This document shows, one piece after another, positions 26,140 through 34,560 of a stretch of 64,000 bases of DNA; position 1 is the first letter of the stretch, and each line of letters opens with the position of its first letter. This DNA is from Streptomyces sp. A0958 (GTDB lineage Bacteria; Actinomycetota; Actinomycetes; Streptomycetales; Streptomycetaceae), in the NCBI RefSeq assembly GCF_004795035.1, contig NZ_SSBK01000005.1, positions 1 through 64,000 of the forward strand. The letters are read 5' to 3'. The position numbers were made by a program, and so were the translations under genes. Below the pieces are notes generated by a model that was given only the letters and a program-made list of their open reading frames with translations, did not search any database and had not been told where the DNA came from.

Positions 26140-27056
26140 CCCGTACCCGGCAGGCGCGGCTCGATACCGCCGCATCCGGAACTCTCGACAAGGCAGCCGA
26201 CGAGAACTTTCCGGTCGCCCCCTTCTTCCTGCCGCGCGCCTGGCGCGACGACCTGATGGCCGTCTACGGCTTCGCCCGGCTCGTCGACGACATCGGCGAC
26301 GGCGACCTCGCTCCCGGCGGCGCCGACGCGACGCACCTCGGCCTCGACCCCGCCCGGGCCGACGACCGGCTCGCGATGCTCGACGCGCTCGAGAGCGACC
26401 TGCGCCGCGTCTTCGCCACCACCGGCGAGACCCCGCACCACCCGCTGATGCGGGCGCTGCGCCCCACCGCCCGGCGCCGCGCGCTCACCCCCGAGCCCTT
26501 CCTCGGCCTCATCGAGGCCAACCGCCAGGACCAGAAGGTCCGCCGCTACGGGACGTACGAGGAACTGCTCGCCTACTGCGAGCTCTCCGCCAACCCCGTC
26601 GGCCGCCTGGTCCTCCAGCTCACCGGGACCGCGAGCCCCGAGCGGCTGCGCCGCTCCGACGCCGTGTGCACCGCGCTGCAGATCGTCGAGCACCTCCAGG
26701 ACGTCGCCGAGGACCTCGGCCGCGACCGCATCTACCTGCCGGCCGAGGACATGGCCCGGTTCCACGTCGGCGAGGCCGACCTGGCGGCGCCCACGGCGAA
26801 CGCCTCGGTGCGCGCGCTGATCGCGTACGAAGCCGAACGCGCCCGGGATCTGCTGAATGAAGGCACCCCCCTCGTGGGTAGCGTCCACGGCAGACTCAGG
26901 CTGCTTCTCGCCGGATTCGTGGGAGGAGGACGCGCCGCCCTCACCGCGATCGCGGCCGCCGGCTTCGACGTACTGCCCGGACCACCCGGACCCACCAAGC
27001 CCAGCCTGCTGCGCGAAGTGGGAGTTGTCTTGCGAAGAGCGCGTAGAGAGGGGTGA
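26136..27056 (+). CDS. hpnC: Hydroxysqualene synthase HpnC
   Basis: A 306-residue all-helical trans-prenyltransferase-fold enzyme. Aspartate-rich motifs are FARLVDDIGDGD near residue 46 and VEHLQDVAEDLGRDRIYLP near 187. In the three-enzyme route HpnC converts presqualene diphosphate, made by HpnD, into hydroxysqualene, which HpnE reduces to squalene. The extended N-terminus FPVAPFFLPRAWRDDLMAVY is typical of HpnC. GTG at 26136 overlaps the stop of the small upstream frame; the 3' end overlaps hpnD by four bases. Confidence 0.93.
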   Translation: MTRTRQARLDTAASGTLDKAADENFPVAPFFLPRAWRDDLMAVYGFARLVDDIGDGDLAPGGADATHLGLDPARADDRLAMLDALESDLRRVFATTGETPHHPLMRALRPTARRRALTPEPFLGLIEANRQDQKVRRYGTYEELLAYCELSANPVGRLVLQLTGTASPERLRRSDAVCTALQIVEHLQDVAEDLGRDRIYLPAEDMARFHVGEADLAAPTANASVRALIAYEAERARDLLNEGTPLVGSVHGRLRLLLAGFVGGGRAALTAIAAAGFDVLPGPPGPTKPSLLREVGVVLRRARREG

Positions 27057-28006
27057 GCCGGACCGTGGAGGGACAGACGACGTACATGTCGGCACCGGTA
27101 CAGGCCGCATACAGTTACTGCGAGGCGGTCACCGGACAGCAGGCGCGTAACTTCGCGTACGGCATCAGGCTGCTGCCGGCCGAGAAGCGGCAGGCCATGT
27201 CGGCCCTGTACGCCTTCTCCCGTCGTGTCGACGACATCGGTGACGGCGAGCTGGAGCCGGAGACCAAGCGCGCCCGCCTGGAGAGCACCCGCACACTCCT
27301 GGACCGCGTCCGCACCGGAGCGGTCGACGAGGACGACACCGACCCGGTGGCCGTCGCGCTCGCGGACGCCTCCCGCAGGTTCCCGCTGCCGCTCGAAGGG
27401 CTCGACGAGCTCATCGACGGCGTGCTGATGGACGTGCGCGGCGCGACCTACGAGACCTGGGACGACCTCAAGGTCTACTGCCGGTGCGTCGCGGGCGCCA
27501 TCGGCCGCCTCAGCCTCGGCGTCTTCGGTACGGAACCCGGCGCCCCCGGCACCGAGCGCGCCTCGGAGTACGCCGACACGCTCGGCCTCGCGCTCCAGCT
27601 GACGAACATCCTCCGCGACGTCCGCGAGGACGCGGGCAACGGCCGCACCTATCTGCCCGCCGACGACCTCGCCAAGTTCGGCTGCTCCGCGGGCTTCCAC
27701 CGGGCCACCCCGCCGCCCGGCTCCGACTTCGCCGGGCTGATCCACTTCGAGGTCCGGCGCGCCCGCGCCCTGTTCGCCGAGGGATACCGGCTGCTGCCGA
27801 TGCTCGACCGGCGCAGCGGAGCCTGCGTGGCGGCGATGGCCGGCATCTACCGCAGGCTCCTCGACCGCATCGAGCGCGACCCCGAGGCGGTGCTGCGCGG
27901 CCGGGTCTCGCTGCCGGGCCACGAGAAGGCGTACGTGGCGGTGCGCGGCCTGTCCGGTCTCGACGCCCGCCACATCTCCCGGCGCACGGCTCGAGGGCGT
28001 GTCTGA
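27053..28006 (+). CDS. hpnD: Presqualene diphosphate synthase HpnD
   Basis: A 317-residue squalene/phytoene-synthase-fold enzyme joining two farnesyl diphosphates into presqualene diphosphate. ALYAFSRRVDDIGDGEL near residue 51 and LTNILRDVREDAGNGRTYLP near 182 are the two Asp-rich magnesium motifs, and YCRCVAGAIGRLSLGVFG near 142 is the central box. GTG at 27053 overlaps the hpnC stop (GTGA); ATG at 27086 (MSAPVQ) is an alternative that trims eleven residues. A 134-base gap to hpnE holds no gene. Confidence 0.93.
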   Translation: MSRTVEGQTTYMSAPVQAAYSYCEAVTGQQARNFAYGIRLLPAEKRQAMSALYAFSRRVDDIGDGELEPETKRARLESTRTLLDRVRTGAVDEDDTDPVAVALADASRRFPLPLEGLDELIDGVLMDVRGATYETWDDLKVYCRCVAGAIGRLSLGVFGTEPGAPGTERASEYADTLGLALQLTNILRDVREDAGNGRTYLPADDLAKFGCSAGFHRATPPPGSDFAGLIHFEVRRARALFAEGYRLLPMLDRRSGACVAAMAGIYRRLLDRIERDPEAVLRGRVSLPGHEKAYVAVRGLSGLDARHISRRTARGRV

Positions 28007-28140
28007 ATGCGCCTCACGTACATCTCGCGCACCATGTGCATCAAGGATGAACGGTTCGGACGGCGGGCAACCCCCGGCCCGGCGACTGCGTCCCTGACTG
28101 AACAGACCCGACGGGAAAAGACCTGGCGAGAGGGGGACGC

Positions 28141-29529
28141 ATGAGTGACGACGCGCCGCGCTCGTCCCGGGCGGCCGTGATCGGCGGGGGGATCGCCGGC
28201 GTCACCGCGGCCCTGCGTCTGGCCGACGCCGGGCTTGACGTGACCCTGCTCGAAGGACGCCCCCGGCTCGGCGGGCTCGCCTTCTCCTTCCGCCGCGGCG
28301 GACTGACGGTCGACAACGGCCAGCACGTCTACCTGCGCTGCTGCACCGCCTACCGCTGGTTCCTCGACCGGGTCGACAGCGCACGGCTGGCACCCCTGCA
28401 AAACCGTTTGGACGTGCCCGTTCTGGACGTCGGCCGGCCCTCGGGGCCCCGGCTGGGACGGCTGCGCCGCAACGCGCTCCCGGTCCCGCTGCACCTCGCC
28501 GCCGGACTCGCCGGGTATCCGCACCTGTCGCTCGCGGAGCGGGCCGGCGTCGCACGGGCCGCGCTGGCGCTCGGCCGGCTCGACCCGGACGACCCCGCGC
28601 TGGACGAGGACGACTTCGGCAGCTGGCTCGCCCGCCACGGCCAGTCGCCCCGCACCATCGAGGCGCTCTGGGACCTCGTCGGCGTCGCCACCCTCAACGC
28701 CACCGCGCCCAACTCCTCGCTCGCGCTGGCCGCGAAGGTCTTCAAGACCGGGCTGCTCTCCGAGCCGGGCGCCGCCGACATCGGCTGGGCCGCCGTACCG
28801 CTCGGCGACATCCACGACACCATGAGCCGCAAGGCCCTGGACTCGGCGGGCGTCCGCACCGAACTGCGCACCAAGGCGGGCGCCCTGACCCGTACCGACG
28901 AGGGACACTGGCTGGTCGACACCGGCGCCGAACGGATCGAGGCGGAGACCGTCGTCCTGGCCGTGCCGCAGCGCGAGGCCCACGACCTGCTGCCCGCGGG
29001 CGCGCTCGACGCACCGGACCGGCTCCTGGACATCGGCACCTCGCCGATCCTCAACGTGCACGTCGTCTACGACCGCAAGGTGCTGAAGCGGCCGTTCTTC
29101 GCCGCGCTCGGCTCGCCGGTCCAGTGGGTCTTCGACCGTACCGAGACCTCCGGCCTCACCGGCCCCGGCCAGTACCTCGCGGTCTCCCAGTCCGCGGCCG
29201 GCGACGAGATCGACCTGCCCGTCGCCGAACTGCGCGCCCGCTACCTGCCCGAGCTGGAACGGCTCCTGCCTGCCGCCCGCGGCGCGGGAATCCGGGACTT
29301 CTTCGTCACCCGCGAGCGCACCGCGACGTTCGCGCCCGCGCCCGGCGTCGGCCGGCTGCGGCCCGGGACGCGCACCCGTGCGCCCGGCCTCTTCCTGGCA
29401 GGTGCCTGGACCGCCACCGGCTGGCCCGCCACGATGGAGGGCGCGGTGCGCAGCGGCGCGAGTGCCGCGGACGCCGCCCTCCTGGCGCTCGGCCGCGCAC
29501 ATGGACATCCGCTGCAGGAGGCGGCATGA
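28141..29529 (+). CDS. hpnE: Hydroxysqualene dehydroxylase HpnE
   Basis: A 462-residue FAD protein of the phytoene-desaturase-like amine oxidase family. AAVIGGGIAGVTAALRLADA near residue 11 is the dinucleotide site, LEGRPRLGGLAFSF follows, and LFLAGAWTATGWPATMEGAV near 420 is the C-terminal FAD motif. HpnE reduces hydroxysqualene to squalene. ATG at 28141 is preceded by GAGAGGGGG. Its TGA overlaps the ATG of the polyprenyl synthase gene. Older annotations of such genes as squalene/phytoene dehydrogenase refer to the same protein. Confidence 0.93.
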   Translation: MSDDAPRSSRAAVIGGGIAGVTAALRLADAGLDVTLLEGRPRLGGLAFSFRRGGLTVDNGQHVYLRCCTAYRWFLDRVDSARLAPLQNRLDVPVLDVGRPSGPRLGRLRRNALPVPLHLAAGLAGYPHLSLAERAGVARAALALGRLDPDDPALDEDDFGSWLARHGQSPRTIEALWDLVGVATLNATAPNSSLALAAKVFKTGLLSEPGAADIGWAAVPLGDIHDTMSRKALDSAGVRTELRTKAGALTRTDEGHWLVDTGAERIEAETVVLAVPQREAHDLLPAGALDAPDRLLDIGTSPILNVHVVYDRKVLKRPFFAALGSPVQWVFDRTETSGLTGPGQYLAVSQSAAGDEIDLPVAELRARYLPELERLLPAARGAGIRDFFVTRERTATFAPAPGVGRLRPGTRTRAPGLFLAGAWTATGWPATMEGAVRSGASAADAALLALGRAHGHPLQEAA

Positions 29530-30629
29530 GCAGTACCACCGGAACAAGAGGAGAGTCAGTGACCCCGGCGAATCCGGCTTCCGACACCGTGGCGGACACC
29601 ACGGACGTCACCGCGCTTCTGGAGCGCGGACGGGCCCTTTCCGCGCCGGTGCTCCGGGCCGCCGTCGACCGGCTCGCACCGCCCATGGACACCGTGGCCG
29701 CCTATCACTTCGGCTGGATCGATGCCCAGGGCAGGCCCTCCGACGGCGACGGCGGCAAGGCCGTCCGCCCGGCGCTGGCCCTGCTGTCCGCGGAGGCGTC
29801 CGGTGCCCCGGCCGAGGCCGGCGTGCCCGGCGCCGTGGCCGTCGAACTCGTGCACAACTTCTCGCTGCTGCACGACGACCTGATGGACGGCGACGAGCAG
29901 CGGCGCCACCGCGACACCGTATGGAAGGTGCACGGCCCCGCCCAGGCGATCCTGGTCGGCGACGCCCTGTTCGCCCTGGCCAACGAGGTCCTGCTGGAGC
30001 TCGGCACGGCCGAGGCGGGCCGCGCGGCCCGGCGGCTGACCTCGGCCACCCGCAAGCTCATCGACGGGCAGGCCCAGGACATCTCCTACGAGCACCGCGA
30101 GCGCGTCACCGTCGAGGAGTGCCTGGAGATGGAGGGCAACAAGACCGGCGCCCTCCTCGCCTGCGCCTGCTCCATCGGCGCGGTGCTCGGCGGCGCCGAC
30201 GACCGTACCGCCGACGTCCTGGAGGCGTACGGACACCACCTCGGGCTCGCCTTCCAGGCGGTCGACGACCTCCTCGGCATCTGGGGCGATCCCGAGTCCA
30301 CTGGCAAGCAGACCTGGAGCGATCTGCGCCAGCGCAAGAAGTCCCTGCCGGTCGTCGCCGCGCTCGCCGCGGGCGGGCCGGCCTCCGAGCGTCTGGGCGA
30401 ACTGCTCGCCGCGGACGCCAAGAGCAGTGACTTCGACAGCTTCTCCGAAGAGGAGTTCGCCGCACGTGCGGCGCTCATCGAGGAGGCGGGCGGCCGAGAG
30501 TGGACCGCCCAGGAGGCACGTCGTCAGCATGCGGTCGCCATCGAGGTGCTGCACGGTGTCGACATGCCGGAAACCGTGCGGGCGCAGCTCACCGCGCTCG
30601 CGGACTTCGTTGTTGTACGAAAGAGATGA
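29526..30629 (+). CDS. Polyprenyl diphosphate synthase (probable farnesyl diphosphate synthase)
   Basis: About 367 residues, isoprenyl chain-elongating enzyme. GGKAVRPALALLSAE, the first Asp-rich motif LLHDDLMDGDEQRRHRD near residue 118, and the second motif FQAVDDLLGIWGDPESTGK near 244 are present; the second reads DDLLG rather than DDxxD, as in many actinobacterial members. In this operon it presumably makes farnesyl diphosphate for HpnD. ATG at 29526 overlaps the hpnE stop; GTG at 29559, behind AAGAGGAGAG, is a good alternative start. Chain length cannot be deduced from sequence alone. Confidence 0.88.
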   Translation: MSSTTGTRGESVTPANPASDTVADTTDVTALLERGRALSAPVLRAAVDRLAPPMDTVAAYHFGWIDAQGRPSDGDGGKAVRPALALLSAEASGAPAEAGVPGAVAVELVHNFSLLHDDLMDGDEQRRHRDTVWKVHGPAQAILVGDALFALANEVLLELGTAEAGRAARRLTSATRKLIDGQAQDISYEHRERVTVEECLEMEGNKTGALLACACSIGAVLGGADDRTADVLEAYGHHLGLAFQAVDDLLGIWGDPESTGKQTWSDLRQRKKSLPVVAALAAGGPASERLGELLAADAKSSDFDSFSEEEFAARAALIEEAGGREWTAQEARRQHAVAIEVLHGVDMPETVRAQLTALADFVVVRKR

Positions 30630-30735
30630 TCACCATCTGGTCCATATGACTCGCAGTCGCCGGCCGGTGCCCGAACGGGTGCCGGCCGACGGAGACCCCA
30701 GCACAGCAGAGGACCGACTGCACGAAGGGGAAGCC

Positions 30736-32739
30736 ATGACAGCGACGACCGACGGAAGCACCGGGGCCGTTGATCCCCGAGCAGCCTCGGCCAGTAGACA
30801 GACAACCGAACCAACCATCGCCGCGGACGGTGTACTGACCGCCGCGCGGCGGGCCGCGGAGCGCTCGGTGGAGCACCTCCTCGGCAGGCAGGACGAGCAG
30901 GGCTGGTGGAAGGGCGACCTCGCCACCAACGTCACCATGGACGCCGAGGACCTTCTGCTCCGCCAGTTCCTCGGCATCCAGGACCCTGCCACGGTCCGGG
31001 CGGCCGGCCGCTACATCCGCGGCGAGCAGCTCGGCGACGGAACCTGGGCCACCTTCCACGGCGGCCCGGGGGACCTTTCCGCCACCATCGAGGCCTACGT
31101 CGCGCTGCGGCTGGCCGGTGACCGGCCGGAAGACCCCCATATGGCCCGGGCCGCCGGCTGGGTCAGGGAACAGGGCGGGATCGCGGCGAGCCGGGTCTTC
31201 ACCCGCATCTGGCTGGCCCTCTTCGGCTGGTGGAAGTGGGACGACCTGCCGGAGTTGCCGCCCGAGTTGATGTTCTTTCCCAAGTGGGCCCCGCTCAATA
31301 TCTACGACTTCGGCTGCTGGGCCCGCCAGACCATCGTGCCGCTCACCGTCGTCTCGGCGAAGCGGCCGGTACGCCCGGCCCCGTTCGCCCTGGACGAGCT
31401 GCACACCGACCCCGACCACCCGAACCCGCCCAAACGCCCCGCCCCGGCGGCGAGTTGGGACGGCCTTTTCCAGCGCCTCGACAAGGCGCTGCATGTCTAC
31501 CACCGTTTCGCGCCGCGACGGCTGCGCCGCAGCGCCATGAACGCCGCCGCCCGCTGGATCATCGAACGCCAGGAGAACGACGGCTGCTGGGGCGGCATCC
31601 AGCCGCCCGCCGTTTACTCGGTCATCGCTCTGCACCTCCTCGGCTACGACCTCGAACACCCGGTGATGCGGGCCGGCCTCGAATCGCTCGACCGCTTCGC
31701 CGTGTGGCGCGAGGACGGTGCCCGCATGATCGAGGCCTGCCAGTCACCGGTCTGGGACACCTGCCTGGCCACCATCGCGCTCGCCGACGCCGGGGTCGCC
31801 CCCGACCACCCGGCGCTCGTGAAGGCGGCGGACTGGATGCTCGGCGAGGAGATCGACCGGCCGGGCGACTGGGCGGTGCGCAGGCCCCGGCTGGAGCCGG
31901 GCGGCTGGGCCTTCGAATTCCACAATGACAACTATCCCGATATCGACGACACCGCGGAGGTGGTCCTCGCACTGCGCCGGGTCCGCCACCCCGAACCGGC
32001 CCGGGTGGACGCCGCCATCGCGCGCGGCGTGCGCTGGAACGTCGGCATGCAGTCCCGCAACGGGGCCTGGGGGGCGTTCGACGCGGACAACACCAGCGCG
32101 TTCCCCAACCGGTTGCCCTTCTGCGACTTCGGCGAGGTCATCGACCCGCCGTCCGCCGACGTCACCGGCCATGTGGTCGAGATGCTCGCCGTCGAGGGCC
32201 ACGCCGGCCACCCCGTCACCCGGCGCGGCATCGAGTGGCTGCTCGCCGAACAGGACGTGAGCGGCGGCTGGTTCGGGCGCTGGGGCGTCAACTACGTATA
32301 CGGCACGGGGTCGGTGGTCCCCGCGCTGATCGCCGCCGGACTGCCCGCCGCGCACCCCGCGATCCGGCGCGCGGTCGACTGGCTGGAATCCATCCAGAAC
32401 GACGACGGCGGCTGGGGCGAGGACCTTCGCTCCTACGTCGAAGAGAAGTGGATCGGTCAGGGGGCGTCCACCGCGTCCCAGACCGCCTGGGCGCTGCTGG
32501 CACTGCTCGCCGCGGGCCGGCGGGACACCGTCGCCGTGACGCGCGGCATCGCCTGGCTGACCGAGACCCAGCAGGCCGACGGCTCCTGGGACGAGCCGTA
32601 CTTCACCGGTACCGGTTTCCCCTGGGACTTCTCCATCAACTACCACCTCTACCGGCAGGTCTTCCCGCTCACCGCACTCGGGCGGTACGTGCACGGCGAC
32701 CCGTTCGCGGGCCGCACGGCGACGCGCGAGGAGGCCTGA
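30736..32739 (+). CDS. shc: Squalene-hopene cyclase
   Basis: A 667-residue membrane-bound terpene cyclase that folds squalene to hopene/hopanol. The catalytic DxDD motif is PDIDDTAEVV (near residue 402), NVTMDAEDLLLRQFLG lies near 70, and repeated QxxxxW motifs such as QNDDGGWGEDL and QQADGSWDEPYF flank the alpha-alpha barrels. The hydrophobic channel segment FGWWKWDDLPELPPELMFFP (near 165) is typical. ATG at 30736 follows GAAGGGGAA. It overlaps hpnG by one base. The 35 N-terminal residues before the conserved fold are Ser/Thr/Ala-rich. Confidence 0.95.
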   Translation: MTATTDGSTGAVDPRAASASRQTTEPTIAADGVLTAARRAAERSVEHLLGRQDEQGWWKGDLATNVTMDAEDLLLRQFLGIQDPATVRAAGRYIRGEQLGDGTWATFHGGPGDLSATIEAYVALRLAGDRPEDPHMARAAGWVREQGGIAASRVFTRIWLALFGWWKWDDLPELPPELMFFPKWAPLNIYDFGCWARQTIVPLTVVSAKRPVRPAPFALDELHTDPDHPNPPKRPAPAASWDGLFQRLDKALHVYHRFAPRRLRRSAMNAAARWIIERQENDGCWGGIQPPAVYSVIALHLLGYDLEHPVMRAGLESLDRFAVWREDGARMIEACQSPVWDTCLATIALADAGVAPDHPALVKAADWMLGEEIDRPGDWAVRRPRLEPGGWAFEFHNDNYPDIDDTAEVVLALRRVRHPEPARVDAAIARGVRWNVGMQSRNGAWGAFDADNTSAFPNRLPFCDFGEVIDPPSADVTGHVVEMLAVEGHAGHPVTRRGIEWLLAEQDVSGGWFGRWGVNYVYGTGSVVPALIAAGLPAAHPAIRRAVDWLESIQNDDGGWGEDLRSYVEEKWIGQGASTASQTAWALLALLAAGRRDTVAVTRGIAWLTETQQADGSWDEPYFTGTGFPWDFSINYHLYRQVFPLTALGRYVHGDPFAGRTATREEA

Positions 32740-33404
32740 TGGGCGATGCCCAAGGGCCGGCCGGCCCCGCCGCCCCGCTGCTGATCGCCTGCGCGCTCGG
32801 CATCGAACAGCTCGCCCTGCGCACCGGCAGGGGGAGGACGGTGGGCGCCCCGGAACGGGTCACCGTGCTCCGTACCGGCATGGGCCCCAGGGCGGCCGAG
32901 GCCGCCGTGGGGCGTGCGCTCGGTCCGGGCGGGGCCGGGGCGCCGGGCACCGCGGTCATCGCCGCGGGGTTCTGCGCCGGCCTCGCGCCCGGGATGCACC
33001 CGGGCGACCTGGTGGTGGCCGAGGAGACCCGGGCGGTGGGCGACCCCGTCCGCTGTACGGGCACGGACCTGCTGGCCGACGCGCTGGCCAGGGCCGTACC
33101 GGGTCGCACCGTCCACACCGGTCCGCTGACCGGCTCCGATCATGTCGTCCGGGGACATGAGCGGGCCGAGCTGCGGGCCACCGGGGCGATCGCGGTGGAC
33201 ATGGAGTCCGCCGCGACCCTGCGCACCGCCCTGCGGTCCGGGCCATGCCCGGTTGCGGCCGTACGGGTGGTCGTGGACGCTCCGGAGCATGAGCTCGTCC
33301 GCATCGGCACGGTCCGCGGTGGAATATCGGCTTTCCGCGTCCTCCGTGCCGTACTACCGGCTTTTTATGAATGGCACCGATCTTTGCTGCTCCCCAGGAG
33401 GTGA
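32739..33404 (+). CDS. hpnG: Adenosylhopane nucleosidase/phosphorylase HpnG
   Basis: A 221-residue nucleoside phosphorylase-fold protein. LLIACALGIEQLALR at the start, VLRTGMGPRAAEAAV near 44, AAGFCAGLAPGMHPGDLVVA near 75 and the nucleoside-binding IAVDMESAATLRTAL near 150 are seen. HpnG removes adenine from adenosylhopane to give ribosyl- or phosphoribosylhopane on the way to bacteriohopanetetrol. ATG at 32739 shares one base with the shc stop and follows GAGGAGG. Family known also as squalene-hopene-associated purine phosphorylase. Confidence 0.88.
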   Translation: MGDAQGPAGPAAPLLIACALGIEQLALRTGRGRTVGAPERVTVLRTGMGPRAAEAAVGRALGPGGAGAPGTAVIAAGFCAGLAPGMHPGDLVVAEETRAVGDPVRCTGTDLLADALARAVPGRTVHTGPLTGSDHVVRGHERAELRATGAIAVDMESAATLRTALRSGPCPVAAVRVVVDAPEHELVRIGTVRGGISAFRVLRAVLPAFYEWHRSLLLPRR

Positions 33405-33409
33405 GCTAG

Positions 33410-34429
33410 ATGGCCATGCCGCTTCGTCAGACCATCAAGGTTGCGACGTACCTTGCCGAACAGAAGCTCCGCAGGCGGGAGAAGTTCCCGTTGATCGTCG
33501 AGCTGGAGCCGCTGTTCGCCTGCAATCTCGCCTGCGAGGGCTGCGGGAAGATTCAGCATCCGGCCGGAGTCCTCAAGCAGCGCATGCCGGTGGCCCAGGC
33601 CGTCGGCGCGGTGCTCGAATCCGGCGCCCCGATGGTTTCCATCGCGGGCGGCGAGCCGCTGATGCACCCGCAGATCGACGAGATCGTGCGCCAGCTCGTG
33701 GCGAAGAGGAAGTACGTCTTCCTCTGCACCAACGCGATGCTGCTGCGCAAGAAGATCGAGAAGTTCACGCCGTCGCCGTACTTCGCGTTCGCCGTGCACA
33801 TCGACGGGCTGCGCGAGCGGCACGACGAATCGGTCGCCAAGGAAGGGGTGTTCGACGAGGCCGTGGCGGCGATCAAGGAGGCCAAGCGGCGCGGCTTCCG
33901 GGTCACCACCAACTCCACGTTCTTCAACACCGACACCCCGCAGACCATCATCGAGGTCCTGAACTACCTCAACGACGACCTCAAGGTCGACGAGATGATG
34001 ATCTCGCCCGCCTACGCGTACGAGAAGGCGCCCGACCAGGAGCACTTCCTGGGGGTCGAGCAGACCCGGGAGCTGTTCAAGAAGTCCTTCGCCGGCGGTA
34101 ACCGCGGCCGGTGGCGCCTGAACCACTCGCCGCTCTTCCTGGACTTCCTGGAGGGCAAGGCGGACTTCCCGTGCACGGCCTGGGCCATTCCGAACTACTC
34201 GCTGTTCGGCTGGCAGCGGCCCTGCTACCTGATGAGCGACGGGTACGTGCCGACGTACCGCCAGCTCATCGAGGAGACCGACTGGGACAAGTACGGCCGG
34301 GGCAAGGACCCGCGCTGCGCCAACTGCATGGCGCACTGCGGCTACGAGCCCACCGCCGTGCTCGCCACCATGGGGTCGCTGAAGGAGTCCCTGCGCGCCG
34401 CGCGCGAGACCGTCGGCGGGAACCGGTGA
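33410..34429 (+). CDS. hpnH: Adenosylhopene synthase HpnH, radical SAM
   Basis: A 339-residue radical SAM enzyme that joins the 5'-deoxyadenosyl group to hopene, starting the C35 side chain. The cluster motif CNLACEGC (C-x3-C-x2-C) is near residue 38, followed by SIAGGEPLMHP near 75. The C-terminus has a second Cys group, RCANCMAHCGYEP, typical of HpnH. ATG at 33410 is five bases from the hpnG stop and behind AGGAGGTGA, the best ribosome site in the operon, implying high translation. Confidence 0.95.
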   Translation: MAMPLRQTIKVATYLAEQKLRRREKFPLIVELEPLFACNLACEGCGKIQHPAGVLKQRMPVAQAVGAVLESGAPMVSIAGGEPLMHPQIDEIVRQLVAKRKYVFLCTNAMLLRKKIEKFTPSPYFAFAVHIDGLRERHDESVAKEGVFDEAVAAIKEAKRRGFRVTTNSTFFNTDTPQTIIEVLNYLNDDLKVDEMMISPAYAYEKAPDQEHFLGVEQTRELFKKSFAGGNRGRWRLNHSPLFLDFLEGKADFPCTAWAIPNYSLFGWQRPCYLMSDGYVPTYRQLIEETDWDKYGRGKDPRCANCMAHCGYEPTAVLATMGSLKESLRAARETVGGNR

Positions 34430-34448
34430 CCTGAGATCCGGTCGCCGA

Positions 34449-34482
34449 GCCGGCGGGCGCGGCCGGTGCCGCGCCCGCCGGC
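34449..34482 (+). terminator. Perfect 15-bp hairpin inside hopanoid operon, hpnH-dxs gap
   Basis: GCCGGCGGGCGCGGC at 34449-34463 pairs perfectly with 34468-34482 around a four-base loop, 20 bases after hpnH. Such a stable stem could reduce transcription into dxs and hpnO or protect the 3' end of the upstream mRNA. No T-tract follows. Confidence 0.6.
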
Positions 34483-34560
34483 ATGGACGGCGCCGGGGCT
34501 CCCTCCGGGGAGTCCCGGCCGTCACCTGAGCTGGAACAGGAGCAGAGAGGGGGCCCGGGC

